Assembly (NCBI GenBank): GCA_900550205.1
Contig: URRJ01000016.1
Span: 1-20,171 of the forward strand
Reading direction: 5' to 3'
Source of the DNA: an uncultured Collinsella sp.
GTDB taxonomy: Bacteria; Actinomycetota; Coriobacteriia; Coriobacteriales; Coriobacteriaceae
Length of the DNA stretch: 20,171 nt
Shown here: positions 1 through 8,840 of the stretch, one piece after another
How the letters are laid out: every line of letters starts with the position of its first letter
How positions within the stretch are numbered: position 1 is the stretch's first letter
The notes under the pieces: model-generated
Told to the model about the DNA's origin: nothing
The model's database searches: none
What the model saw: only the letters and a program-made list of their open reading frames with translations
Program-made: the position numbers and the translations under genes

Positions 1-1656
1 GACCTCGGGCTCAGCACCGTCGGCAACGGCCTTCTCGGCAGCCTCGCGGGCAGCAGCGCGCTTTTCCTCAAAGTCGTCAACGAGCTTCTTGCCCTTCGCA
101 AAGGCACCCTTAAAGAAGCTGGAGGCGCTGGCGCCAAGCGAGGAGAATGCGGAAGCGATATCGGCATGGGGCGTTGTCGAGGGGAGCTCGGCCGAGAAAT
201 CGGTATCGCTCTCGTAGGACACGCGCTGCGGGTACTCGTCGTAGCCCTCATCGGCGGAATCGTCCTCTGCCTGTTCCGGAGCGGCGGGGGCAAGAATGTC
301 AAGGCCAGCTGCGGGGTCGAGTGCGGACTCCGCCTCGGGCTCGACATCAGAGGACGGGGCAGACACGAGCTCGGCGGCTGCATCGGGCGCATCAGACACG
401 GGCTCTTGAGCCTCGGAAATGGGCTCGGGCTCAAACGCCGGTTCCTCGCCTTCATCGTAAACAAGCGAGCAGGACTCGGGCAGCATGCCGAGCGCGCGGA
501 TGGCATCCGAGCCAAAGCGGATATTGCCGGCGGCATTGCGATAGAGTTTGGGCTCGGGCTCGACTGGCTCGACCGCTACGGGCTCCTCCGCCGGCTCGGC
601 GGCGGGCGCCTCCTCGGTGGCCACCTCGGTCTGAACGGCCTGGTCCTGAGCCTCGGGCGCGATGGTACCGATCAGCGTCGCGTCAGCAGAAGCGCCCTCG
701 AAGCCATCGATCTGCTCATCGGGTGCCTCATCCTGCTCGGGCTCGGCAGCAAACGGCTGTCCGAACTCGTCCTCGGTATAGCTCGGCTCCTCATATTCGA
801 TGGTGTTGCCATAATCGTTTTGCTGCTGCGCCGCAGCATACTCGGCCGCGGCACGCGCCATTTCCTCGGCCCGGCGCTTTTGCTCGCCAAAATACGTATC
901 GAACGGAATATCGTTGGGAAATTCATTTTCGCCCTGATAAGGGGCAACGTTGTCCATAACACCAAGCATGGCGGCAACAGAAGACTTGTTGCACACCGAT
1001 CCAGACGTATAGGGGAGCACGAAACGGTTGGCAATAATATTTACCGCGTTGGCAAGCGCCACCAGCGAAACGAGAATCGCTACGATCCACAGCAGGACCT
1101 TGAGCGCGCCGGGGAGCGGCAGGATGCGCAGAACGGCCACGGCGGCGGGAACGATCGTCGCCACCGGCAGCGACTTTGCGACCAGCGCGCGATAGGGCGC
1201 ATAGAGCTCGCGCGCGAACAACTCGGCGCGAGGAGAATCATAGTGGGCCACCACGACCACGGGACGATTGCGCGGAGACGCGAGCGGGCCCGAAGCCTTG
1301 TGATAGGCGATGACATTTTGGCTCACGCCCGTTTTGCCCAGGCGCGAAATGACAGGACGGCCCATACGCTCGAGCACATACAACACCGCGCCGACAATTG
1401 CCAGCAAGGTGCCGACCAAACCGACGCCTCCGCCGATACCCATGAGCAAGGCGCCCGCAAAAGCCAAAATACCCGTTACGGCAAACGCCAGCCTGCTGGG
1501 TGCAGGAGCATTAAACTCCTGCACCTCGGGATCAAAACCGTGGTTGCGGAAAATCTGAGCGATATCCTCGGCAGCCAAACGCTCCTCTTCGCTGCACGCG
1601 GGCGTGATGCCGGTGTTCTGCAGCAGGTGGTTAATATAATTCTGGGTGTTCGCCAT
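1..1656 (-). CDS. M28-peptidase-like membrane protein, 3' end outside window
   Basis: The first 552 residues are visible; the gene continues past the left edge. The start at 1656 is an ATG with GGAG five bases upstream. Residues 25-50 resemble the N-terminal helix of M28 zinc aminopeptidases (EEERLAAEDIAQIF...). Two hydrophobic segments follow at about 55-97. Then comes the core strand and metal motif VVVVAHYDSP (H138, D140), and a further hydrophobic pair at about 162-210. The second M28 motif, usually G-x-N-D-x-x-S-G, reads GSVCNKSSVAAM (218-230), with Cys222 where the metal-bridging Asp is expected. From about residue 250 to the edge the chain is acidic, Ala/Pro/Glu-rich and looks disordered. 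The later metal ligands (Glu, Asp, His) are not visible. It is probably a membrane-anchored peptidase relative acting near the membrane. Activity is doubtful because of the substitution. The fold assignment is fairly sure; the function is not. Confidence 0.72.
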   Translation of the reverse strand, partial: MANTQNYINHLLQNTGITPACSEEERLAAEDIAQIFRNHGFDPEVQEFNAPAPSRLAFAVTGILAFAGALLMGIGGGVGLVGTLLAIVGAVLYVLERMGRPVISRLGKTGVSQNVIAYHKASGPLASPRNRPVVVVAHYDSPRAELFARELYAPYRALVAKSLPVATIVPAAVAVLRILPLPGALKVLLWIVAILVSLVALANAVNIIANRFVLPYTSGSVCNKSSVAAMLGVMDNVAPYQGENEFPNDIPFDTYFGEQKRRAEEMARAAAEYAAAQQQNDYGNTIEYEEPSYTEDEFGQPFAAEPEQDEAPDEQIDGFEGASADATLIGTIAPEAQDQAVQTEVATEEAPAAEPAEEPVAVEPVEPEPKLYRNAAGNIRFGSDAIRALGMLPESCSLVYDEGEEPAFEPEPISEAQEPVSDAPDAAAELVSAPSSDVEPEAESALDPAAGLDILAPAAPEQAEDDSADEGYDEYPQRVSYESDTDFSAELPSTTPHADIASAFSSLGASASSFFKGAFAKGKKLVDDFEEKRAAAREAAEKAVADGAEPEV

Positions 1657-1854
1657 GTGCGCTCCACATCCATAATCCGACAAATAGGCCCAGTGCTTGC
1701 ACATTAGGACCGTATATAGTCGAAAGTATACCCCGAGCGGACGCAAACGGCGGAATTCCGATTACGTTAACGCCTCATACGGACATGGATATAGCCTAAT
1801 CTCCATATCGGACTAAAATCATGGCATCGAACAACCTTCTCATGCGAGGATTCT
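1657..1854. promoter_or_regulatory. divergent intergenic region between M28-like gene and WYL operon
   Basis: These 198 bp separate two divergently transcribed genes and must carry both promoters. On the minus strand TATACT (complement of 1725-1730) is a possible -10, without a good -35. On the plus strand TAAAAT near 1814-1819 is a possible -10, also without a clear -35. I see no coding potential or strong hairpin. Individual promoter placement is low confidence. Confidence 0.35.
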
Positions 1855-2877
1855 ATGACGGCAAGCACAACGACCGCAGCAAATAAAAAGAGTTCGGCAG
1901 AGCCGGGATACGACAAAACTGCCCAGCGTATCCTCAATCTTTTCTTTGTGCTCAACAGTTCTCCCGAACCGCTGACTACCGAGCAGATCGTTTTGGACTC
2001 CGATTTGGGCTACGGCTCGGGCAATACCGATTCGGACAAACGCAAGTTTCGTCGTGACCGCGAAAAACTACTCGAGCGCGGCATCGTGATTAAGGAGGTT
2101 CGCGCACCCGGCTCCCAGGAAACCGAAGAAAGTGCCTGGGCCGTCGACCGTGACCACACGTTTGCCGCCGGCGGTCTGATTACCGCCGAGGACGCAGACA
2201 TCCTTATGGACGCCATAGACCAGATGCTCGCCGCCGGATCGTCCACTTTTTCCACCCCGCTCGCCGATATTCGGTCCAAGATCGCATACCTGACCGGCGA
2301 GGCGGACGTCCCGGAGACGCGTGCCCTGCGCTCTCCTATGGTTGATGCCGTATGGAGCGCTTTCGCCGAGCGTTGCGCGCTGCGCTTCCTGTATCAAAAC
2401 GGACGCGGGGAACAGCGTCAACGCACCGTCTGCGTCTATGGCATGTTCGAGCGCGAGGGCGTTTCGTATTTCTGCGGTCTGGATGATGCATCCGGTACCG
2501 TTAGGACATTTCGCTGCGACCGCATCGTCCGCGCCTGGAAACCTTCCGGCTTTTACACCATCCCCAGCGACTTTAACCTCAATGACCAGCTGTTCTTTGA
2601 GTTCGATTTTGCCGACCGCGACCCCATCGCGGCCACATTCTCGTTTTCCGCCGAGACGCCGGCAGACATGGTCCACGCCCTTACGCAAGGACGCGGAAGC
2701 CTCGATCGCGCAGACAAAGGATGGACATGGACCGTTGGTGTGCGCGACCTAGATGCCGCCGCCTCATTTTGTATGGAGCACAGCGCCGACAACATGAGGC
2801 CCGTAGCGCCCGACGCACTCAAACAGGCTTGGAATCGCCTCATCGAAAGGACGGTGAATGTCCATGTCCGTGCGTAA
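1855..2877 (+). CDS. WYL-domain transcriptional regulator (PafB/PafC-like, first of pair)
   Basis: A 340-residue cytoplasmic regulator. The ATG at 1855 follows GCGAGGA at good spacing. Residues about 20-80 form a winged-helix DNA-binding region (KTAQRILNLFFVLN, then a basic KRKFRRDREKL stretch). Residues about 160-230 match a WYL domain, but the signature is degenerate: SYFCGLD (204-210) stands where W-Y-L-V-A-x-D is typical. The closing arginine motif, VRTFRCDRIVRAW, is kept. Family knowledge: PafB and PafC act as a heterodimeric activator of the LexA/RecA-independent DNA-damage response in mycobacteria, and WYL domains bind nucleic acid or another ligand. The stop overlaps the next gene by 20 bp, which implies co-translation and a heterodimer. 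The family is confident; a damage-response role is inferred from the pairing and from dinG next door. Confidence 0.85.
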   Translation: MTASTTTAANKKSSAEPGYDKTAQRILNLFFVLNSSPEPLTTEQIVLDSDLGYGSGNTDSDKRKFRRDREKLLERGIVIKEVRAPGSQETEESAWAVDRDHTFAAGGLITAEDADILMDAIDQMLAAGSSTFSTPLADIRSKIAYLTGEADVPETRALRSPMVDAVWSAFAERCALRFLYQNGRGEQRQRTVCVYGMFEREGVSYFCGLDDASGTVRTFRCDRIVRAWKPSGFYTIPSDFNLNDQLFFEFDFADRDPIAATFSFSAETPADMVHALTQGRGSLDRADKGWTWTVGVRDLDAAASFCMEHSADNMRPVAPDALKQAWNRLIERTVNVHVRA

Positions 2878-3781
2878 ACTCACGAGCGAGCAAAGGCTCT
2901 CGCGCGCCATCGACATCATGGAAGCCCTCTATGCCGTTGGCGAGAAGGGCATGGAGCGCAGTGAAATCTGTAGTCGCTTCGACATCACCAGCGCTTCACT
3001 CGATGAGATTATCGGCATCATTTCGACGCTCGCCGACCGGGAATCGGGAGCACGCGTCATCTGTGAATGCCGTGACGAGCGCGTCATTCTGACGGGCGAG
3101 GCGGGCCGTGTGCTGCCGTTGCGTCTCAGTGCGGCCGAGGGCGCCGTACTCAACCATGAACTTGAGTCGTTAGGCATCGAACCGGCAACGGCAGCACGCA
3201 TCCGCCGCGCGCTTCTGCCCGAGGAACTGGGGTATAACCAGCGCGTTGTCGACACTGTTGCGCGCGGCTCCCATTGGCAGCAGCTCAACTGCGCCATCCA
3301 GGACGGCGTTCGCTGCCGCATCACCTATCGCTCGCTTGGCGACGGGCACGCGCGGGAGCGCACCATTGACCCCCTGTGCATTATGACGAACGGCGATAGC
3401 ATGTACCTGGTAGCCTGGGACACCGAGCAGGATGCGCAGCGCCGCTATCGCCTCGACAAGATCGAGGATATCGTCCTGACCGACGACTCGGTCGAGCGGC
3501 ACCACTCAAAGATTACGACCCTTCAAGACTCGCTTGCGAAAGCGGGACGCGAAACAAAGCTCGCGATGCCGCTCAATCTTGCCGACCATCTAGATTGGGC
3601 GGGCATCACATCGGTCAATCGGGCTGACGAGGACACGGCGATCGTAACCGTCCGCTACACGTCCGAAGCGTGGCTATTTGCCCAAGTAATGGCAAAGGGC
3701 GGAGCCATCCGCATCATGGATGACCCCGCCTTGTCAAAGCGCCTGTGCGACTATGCGGAGACGCTCGTCTGTCCGCTCTAA
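2858..3781 (+). CDS. WYL-domain transcriptional regulator (PafC-like, second of pair)
   Basis: A 307-residue protein starting at an ATG preceded by AAGGA inside the end of the upstream gene. A second ATG lies two codons downstream. Residues about 10-65 form an N-terminal winged helix (SEQRLSRAIDIMEALY). A middle region follows, then a well-kept WYL domain at about 143-215 with MYLVAWD at 182-188 and the arginine motif RRYRLDKIEDI at 195-205. A WYL C-terminal extension follows. Its WYL motif is closer to consensus than its partner's, so in a PafBC-type pair this subunit probably does the ligand sensing; that is inference. The stop codon overlaps the stop of convergent dinG by 4 bp (CTAA), with no room for a terminator. 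Confidence 0.88.
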   Translation: MSMSVRKLTSEQRLSRAIDIMEALYAVGEKGMERSEICSRFDITSASLDEIIGIISTLADRESGARVICECRDERVILTGEAGRVLPLRLSAAEGAVLNHELESLGIEPATAARIRRALLPEELGYNQRVVDTVARGSHWQQLNCAIQDGVRCRITYRSLGDGHARERTIDPLCIMTNGDSMYLVAWDTEQDAQRRYRLDKIEDIVLTDDSVERHHSKITTLQDSLAKAGRETKLAMPLNLADHLDWAGITSVNRADEDTAIVTVRYTSEAWLFAQVMAKGGAIRIMDDPALSKRLCDYAETLVCPL

Positions 3782-6672
3782 TGCCGTCGGTCGTGCGCCT
3801 GTCGCCATAACTGCAGGTAGTGGCCGATCTGGGCTGACTCGATACGCTGGTATGAACTGGTGGGCAGCGATGTCAAAAACTTCTTGCCATACCCCTTCGT
3901 CACCAGGCGAGGATCCGCCAAGATCAGCACACCGCTATCGGTCGACGAGCGAATCAAACGCCCCGCGGCCTGCTTGACCTCGAGCACCGCCTCGGGTAGC
4001 GAATAGCGCGCCCAAGCACGGTCCTCACGCAGGTTACGCTCGCAGGAGAGCGGGTCGGTAGGGCTGGAGAACGGCAGCTTGGGAATGATGACACATCGCA
4101 GCGTCTCACCGCTGGCGTCAAAGCCCTCCCAAAAGGCCTTGAGAGCGAAGAGCGACGAAGCCGGCTCGTTGATAAACCGGTCGCGTAAGCGACGAGGAGA
4201 TGAGTTGCGCTGTTGGCAGTTGAGCTCCAGACCCGCACGGGCAAGCTTGGGCTCAACGCGAGCGTACAGGTCCTCCATGTCGCGCCGGTTGGTGAACAGC
4301 GTGAGCACCGATCCGCCCATGGCGAGATGCGCATCGACCAGCACATGTTCAAGGGATGCCAGATATGCCTCGCGGTCGCGCGGATCGGGAATATCTCCGG
4401 CGACGACTACGGCCATGTTCGAATCGAAGTCGTAGCTCGAATCCAAGTGCAGCGATGAGGATGTTGAAGCACCGATGCGATCGAGCCCGACAGCATGGTT
4501 GAAGTGTTCAAAGCTTTTGGACACCGTCATGGTCGCTGAGGCAAAGATAGCCGTGTGAACCTCGGGCAGCCACTCGGTTGCCAAGGCCTCGCCAATGTCG
4601 ATACGCTCTGCGGTCATCGACTCTCCGCCGGCACGCAGCCTGCGATTGACCTGCAGCGAATACACGTAGTGTTCATCGGTGCCATCAATGATGAGTTTGA
4701 GGTTCTCGGCCAGCTCGTGCAGGCGGCGCGAGATATCACCCAGGTCGACAACGACCTCGGGCTTGTCGGCGGCGACGGCTTGCACCAGCGCGTCGACGCT
4801 CCTGTCAGCTTGTTCCAATGCGTCGATGGCAGTGTAGGCCGACTGTAAGAAATCATGCCAGTCGTCAGATTCGCGCAGCTCGGGACCAATCCATAGATTG
4901 GCATTGTCATAACCCCCACGGGCACGACGGCCAAGCTCGCGGACACCATCAAACACGTCGGAGATCGCCATGCTCGCGCGCGCGACGGTAGACGTCGCTT
5001 TGGCAGTAAGTCCCAGATAGAGTGTAGAGCCTTCGGATGTCGCCAAATCGCGAGAAACCTGGCTCAACGCGCCAGTGCTCGAGCCGCCCAGACGCTCAAA
5101 CAGAACGCGCGATTCGTCCGCCGAGACCACGCGCGCCCACTGACGACGCGCCTCGCGCTCGATAGAATGGGCCTCGTCGATTACCCAATGGCGAATCGGA
5201 GGCAAAATCCTCCCCTCGGCCGCAACATTGCGGAACAGCAGAGAATGGTTCGTAACAACCACATCGGCATGCGCCGCGCGACGGCGTGCGCCGTGGACGA
5301 GGCATTTATCAGGGAAAAACGGGCAGAGGCGACGAGCACACTCGCGCGAGGACGTCGTAAAGTCGGGACGGTTGACGCTGCGCCAGCGGATGCCAAGCGA
5401 ATCAAGGTCGCCGTCGGCTGACTGGCAGACGTACGCCATGATCACGGCAACCGCCGTAAGCGTGTCGGCGGGATCACGTTTGGTTGTAATTTCGACTTGG
5501 CCGCGGCTCATTCGCTCAAGTTTGCGCAAACATGGATAGTGGTCGTACCCCTTCAATGCGCAAAACGACAAGCCACCCGGCAGTTGCTCGGCAAGTTTTG
5601 GCAGCTCATGGTACATGAGCTGGTCGGCGAGGTTATTCGATTTGGTCGCAATGCCAACAGTGATGTTATTACGTCGCGCCGCCTCGGCAAAAGGCACCAG
5701 ATAGGCCATCGACTTGCCGACGCCCGTACCCGCCTCGATTACACGGTGGGTACCCGTGACCAGCGCATCGCGCACCTCAACCGCCATCGCGATCTGCTCG
5801 TCGCGCGGCTCATAGGTGGGGTACATACGATTGACCAGGCCGCCAGGGGCATAGTCTGCCTCAATCTCCTCACGACTCGGCATCTTGAGGACCGGCAGTT
5901 CGTCGGCGTCCACTCGATCGTCGGCGCGATCTGCCTTGAGAACGTCAGCGCGAGCGGCGCTGAGAGAGAAGATAGAACCAGGGTTCTGCCCTGCCAAGAA
6001 CGAGAAGATAGGACGATAGGACCAGGGCACATCGGGGTGCATGTCGGCCAGGCGCGCCATAAGGCCTTGGGGCAAGTCGGTGAGGGCAACGAGCAACACG
6101 CGCCACACGCCGCACAGGGCATCGACATCGGCGTTGGCGCGGTGCGACACCGAATCGCAGCCGAACAGGTCAGCCATAAAAGACAGCTTGTGCGAAGCCA
6201 AGCGCGGAAGCGCGATGCGCGATAGCGCCAACGAATCAATCCAGATATCGCTCACGTTGACACCGCCCTTAACCGACTCGATAAACGATCGGTCGAAGGT
6301 GGCGTTGTGCGCGACCACCGGACATCCGCCGACAAAATCGGCGAGAGCAGACACGGCTTCAACGGCTGACGGAGCATCGGACACGTCAGCGTTCGTGATG
6401 CTTGTGAGCTCGGTAATCTCGGCGGGAATCAGCTGCTTGGGATGCACAAAAGTATCAAAACGCTCTACGACCTCGCGGCCCGAAAGACGGGCCGCGGAGA
6501 TCTCGATCAGTTCGTTGTCTTGCACCGACAAACCCGTGGTCTCGGTATCGAGGACGATGACATCCTCCTCGATAAGACCGAACGACTGCGTCTTGGCGCG
6601 CTCGGCGAGCGTGGCATAGGCATCGATGACAAATTTCGGCGTTCCAGGAGATACAGCGTCCTCGATTAGCAT
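3778..6672 (-). CDS. dinG: DinG-family helicase with N-terminal DnaQ-like exonuclease domain
   Basis: A 964-residue fusion. Residues about 37-195 are a DEDD 3'-5' exonuclease domain: Exo I has D42 and E44 in LDTETTG, Exo II is AHNATFD (121-127), and Exo III is SHRANADVDA with H177 and D182. Residues about 285-960 are an XPD/DinG superfamily 2 helicase: Walker A AGTGVGKS (314-321), DEAH box at 499-502, and motif VI QAAGRLIRS near the C terminus. Four cysteines (C381, C445, C450, C457) are placed like the 4Fe-4S ligands of DinG/XPD. It probably unwinds and trims DNA during repair, or processes R-loops. The ATG at 6672 overlaps the end of ddl by 7 bp, so translation is probably coupled. A Firmicutes/actinobacterial-type exonuclease-DinG fusion is normal; the pairing with ddl is less usual. 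Confidence 0.93.
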   Translation of the reverse strand: MLIEDAVSPGTPKFVIDAYATLAERAKTQSFGLIEEDVIVLDTETTGLSVQDNELIEISAARLSGREVVERFDTFVHPKQLIPAEITELTSITNADVSDAPSAVEAVSALADFVGGCPVVAHNATFDRSFIESVKGGVNVSDIWIDSLALSRIALPRLASHKLSFMADLFGCDSVSHRANADVDALCGVWRVLLVALTDLPQGLMARLADMHPDVPWSYRPIFSFLAGQNPGSIFSLSAARADVLKADRADDRVDADELPVLKMPSREEIEADYAPGGLVNRMYPTYEPRDEQIAMAVEVRDALVTGTHRVIEAGTGVGKSMAYLVPFAEAARRNNITVGIATKSNNLADQLMYHELPKLAEQLPGGLSFCALKGYDHYPCLRKLERMSRGQVEITTKRDPADTLTAVAVIMAYVCQSADGDLDSLGIRWRSVNRPDFTTSSRECARRLCPFFPDKCLVHGARRRAAHADVVVTNHSLLFRNVAAEGRILPPIRHWVIDEAHSIEREARRQWARVVSADESRVLFERLGGSSTGALSQVSRDLATSEGSTLYLGLTAKATSTVARASMAISDVFDGVRELGRRARGGYDNANLWIGPELRESDDWHDFLQSAYTAIDALEQADRSVDALVQAVAADKPEVVVDLGDISRRLHELAENLKLIIDGTDEHYVYSLQVNRRLRAGGESMTAERIDIGEALATEWLPEVHTAIFASATMTVSKSFEHFNHAVGLDRIGASTSSSLHLDSSYDFDSNMAVVVAGDIPDPRDREAYLASLEHVLVDAHLAMGGSVLTLFTNRRDMEDLYARVEPKLARAGLELNCQQRNSSPRRLRDRFINEPASSLFALKAFWEGFDASGETLRCVIIPKLPFSSPTDPLSCERNLREDRAWARYSLPEAVLEVKQAAGRLIRSSTDSGVLILADPRLVTKGYGKKFLTSLPTSSYQRIESAQIGHYLQLWRQAHDRRH

Positions 6673-7631
6673 GCAACGCCCGCTCGACGAAGGCCCATGC
6701 GAATCAGACTGTCACAGACCTGGGGGAACGTCATATCGTCGGTATGGCGGATCTCGTCCGGATACAGCGACGTATCGGTCATGCCGGGAATGGTGTTGGT
6801 CTCGAGAATGACGGGGCCGTCTTCACTCACGATAAAGTCACTGCGCGAAATGCCCAGACAGCCGAGGGCCTTGTGGGCAGCGCAAGCAAGCTCCTGGGCG
6901 CGGGCGTAGTTTTCAGGCGAAATCTGCGCCGGAATACGGTGGATATCCGTAGGGTCGACGTACTTAACGTCCAAGTCGTAGAACTCACAGTCCTCAGGCT
7001 TGCGAATCTCGACGATCGGCAGGGCACGCACATCGTCCTCGCCGTACACGCCTACCGTAATCTCGGTTCCCTCGATGCACTTCTCGACGAGCACTTTGTC
7101 ACCATACTCGAATGCCTTCTTGATGGCAGCCGGCAGCTCGGAAGGCTCATGCACCAGCGAAATGCCGTAGCTCGAACCATTGACAGCAGGCTTCACGAAG
7201 CAGTGTTCGCCACAGACTTCGACGATATGGTCGATATCAACCTCGTCGCCCGTCTCGAGCGCCAGGCCGGGGGCGACGGGAATCCCCGCCTTGGCGTACA
7301 AGAGCTTGGATACTTCTTTGTCCGCACCGCAAGCGCTGGCCAGAACGCCCGATGCCGTGTAGGGGATACCCAAGGTCTCCATGGCGCCCTGCATGGCGCC
7401 ATCCTCGCCGCCAGCACCGTGCATGGCGATAAATGCCACATCGAAGCCACCGGTCGCCATAGTCACCATAAAGTCATCGGCGGCCGTATCGAGCAGCTCC
7501 ACCGAAGTGTAGCCAGCCTCCTTCAAGGCCACCACGACGTTTTTTCCCGAATTGAGCGAGATCTCACGCTCAGCGGAATGACCGCCCGCCAAGACCGCTA
7601 CGTGCATGTTCTCTAGGCTTTTACCCGGCAT
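6666..7631 (-). CDS. ddl: D-alanine--D-alanine ligase
   Basis: A 321-residue ATP-grasp enzyme that joins two D-alanines for the peptidoglycan stem peptide in the cytoplasm. Visible family motifs: AGGHSAEREISL at the N terminus, HGAGGEDGAMQG (71-82), LGIPYTASGVLAS (87-99), the ATP-grasp KPAVNGSSYGIS (147-158), the omega-loop FYDLDVKYVD (Tyr224 equivalent to the DdlB loop Tyr), and ETNTIPGMTDTSL (277-289) with metal- and substrate-binding residues. The loop tyrosine supports D-Ala rather than D-Lac as product. The Tyr in GSSYGIS, where Val or Leu is usual, is a small oddity. The start at 7631 is preceded by GAGGAGGAG; an internal ATG at 7607 has a poorer ribosome site. It lies upstream of dinG in the same transcription unit. 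Confidence 0.95.
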   Translation of the reverse strand: MPGKSLENMHVAVLAGGHSAEREISLNSGKNVVVALKEAGYTSVELLDTAADDFMVTMATGGFDVAFIAMHGAGGEDGAMQGAMETLGIPYTASGVLASACGADKEVSKLLYAKAGIPVAPGLALETGDEVDIDHIVEVCGEHCFVKPAVNGSSYGISLVHEPSELPAAIKKAFEYGDKVLVEKCIEGTEITVGVYGEDDVRALPIVEIRKPEDCEFYDLDVKYVDPTDIHRIPAQISPENYARAQELACAAHKALGCLGISRSDFIVSEDGPVILETNTIPGMTDTSLYPDEIRHTDDMTFPQVCDSLIRMGLRRAGVAC

Positions 7632-7671
7632 GGGCAGACTCCTCCTCTATAATTTCTGCAGCTGATACCAT

Positions 7672-7701
7672 ATTGTAGCGATACCGTCTACGTTTCCCCA
7701 A
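7672..7701 (-). promoter_or_regulatory. possible promoter of ddl-dinG
   Basis: On the minus strand a TACAAT -10 (complement of 7672-7677) lies 18 bp from a weak TTGGGG -35 (complement of 7696-7701). It would start transcription about 34 bases before the ddl ATG. The -35 is poor, so this is tentative. The rlmN promoter must share the same 85-bp gap but is not recognisable. Confidence 0.3.
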
Positions 7702-7716
7702 AATCGAAAGGCTTCC

Positions 7717-8769
7717 ATGAATCCCAGGACTAAATCTCAGGACATTCGCGACTTGAGCCAAAACGATATTCGCGAGCTCGTTGCCGAACTCGGCCAGCCC
7801 ACCTTCCGCGCCAAACAGCTCATTGAATGGGTTTTTGAAAAGAACGTTTGTTCGTTTGACGATATGACCAACCTTCCGAAGGCCTTCCGCGAGCAGCTCA
7901 AAGAGGCATTTGCTTTTGACACGCCGACCGAGCTCACCAAGCAGGTCTCCAAGGACGGCTCCCGTAAATACCTCCTCGAGTATCACGACGGCATCTCCGT
8001 CGAGACTGTCGGCATGCCCCGTCGCAACAAGCTCTCCGTTTGCGTATCCACCCAGGCCGGCTGCGGTATGGGATGTGCATTCTGCGCTACCGGCCTGAAC
8101 GGCCTCAAGCGTTCGTTGACCGCACAAGAGATCGTTGACCAGGTGCTCCATGTCTCCAATGACTTTGGCGAGCGCGCAACGAGCGTCGTGTTCATGGGCC
8201 AGGGCGAGCCGTTTGCCAACTACGACGAGGTCCTCAAGGCGCTGCGTATCCTCAACGACCCCGATGGCATCGGCATTGGAGCACGTCACCTTACTGTTTC
8301 TACCAGCGGCGTTATCCCTGGAATTCGCAAGTTTGCAGATATTCCCGAGCAGTTCACGCTCGCCGTCTCGCTGCACTCCGCTATCCAGTCGACGCGCAAC
8401 AAGCTCATGCCGGGCGTTAAGAAGTACACGCTCCTGCGCCTCCACGAGGCCCTTCAGCTCTACATTGAAAAGACCGGTCGCCGTCCAACCTATGAGTACG
8501 CCATGATTGAGGGTGTCAACGACACTAACCCCGAGATGCAGGCGCTCTGCGACTTCTGCGAGGGCACGCTGTGCCACGTCAACCTGATTCAGCTTAACGA
8601 TATTGAGGGCAGCCCGCTCAAGCCGTCGCCGATCCATAAGGTTGAAGATCTTCAGCGGCGTCTTGAGTCTCGCGGCATCGAGACCACGATCCGAAATTCC
8701 CGCGGCAACGATATCGACGCGGCCTGCGGTCAGTTGAAGCAGCGTTTCAAGATCCAAAAGAACGCATAG
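7717..8769 (+). CDS. rlmN: dual-specificity 23S rRNA A2503 / tRNA A37 C2-methyltransferase
   Basis: A 350-residue radical-SAM enzyme that methylates carbon 2 of A2503 in 23S rRNA and of A37 in some tRNAs. The cluster motif CGMGCAFC gives C116, C120 and C123 (CX3CX2C). The two mechanistic cysteines are present: C109, seven residues before the first cluster cysteine, and C337 in NDIDAACGQL near the C terminus. The motif FMGQGEPFANYDEV and the N-terminal recruitment domain (about 1-95) are typical. The ATG at 7717 follows AAAGG with a short spacer. It is a single-gene unit divergent from ddl, closed by the hairpin at 8805-8840. It points toward the origin, opposite to most neighbours. Confidence 0.96.
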   Translation: MNPRTKSQDIRDLSQNDIRELVAELGQPTFRAKQLIEWVFEKNVCSFDDMTNLPKAFREQLKEAFAFDTPTELTKQVSKDGSRKYLLEYHDGISVETVGMPRRNKLSVCVSTQAGCGMGCAFCATGLNGLKRSLTAQEIVDQVLHVSNDFGERATSVVFMGQGEPFANYDEVLKALRILNDPDGIGIGARHLTVSTSGVIPGIRKFADIPEQFTLAVSLHSAIQSTRNKLMPGVKKYTLLRLHEALQLYIEKTGRRPTYEYAMIEGVNDTNPEMQALCDFCEGTLCHVNLIQLNDIEGSPLKPSPIHKVEDLQRRLESRGIETTIRNSRGNDIDAACGQLKQRFKIQKNA

Positions 8770-8785
8770 GGGAGACCAACCTAAA

Positions 8786-8801
8786 CGTTTCATGTGAAAC
8801 A
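8786..8801. promoter_or_regulatory. parS-like site (near match)
   Basis: CGTTTCATGTGAAACA matches the 16-base parS consensus at 14 of 16 positions; the palindromic core GTTTC-N4-GAAAC is intact. It lies between rlmN and its terminator, about 2.2 kb from the perfect parS cluster. It may be a weaker ParB-binding site. Confidence 0.5.
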
Positions 8802-8804
8802 TCG

Positions 8805-8840
8805 AACGGCCTCGGTTGTTTAATTGCAACCGAGGCCGTT
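8805..8840 (+). terminator. rho-independent-like terminator of rlmN
   Basis: A perfect 14-bp stem, AACGGCCTCGGTTG at 8805-8818 with its complement at 8827-8840, has an 8-base loop. The T tract afterwards is short (TTTCAT), so it may work with help or in both directions. Confidence 0.7.

Noticed and set aside
166..1707. A 513-codon plus-strand open frame opposite the M28-like gene
   Set aside because: Its composition is that of an antisense frame in high-GC DNA. The minus-strand frame has a ribosome site, an M28 motif and coherent membrane segments.
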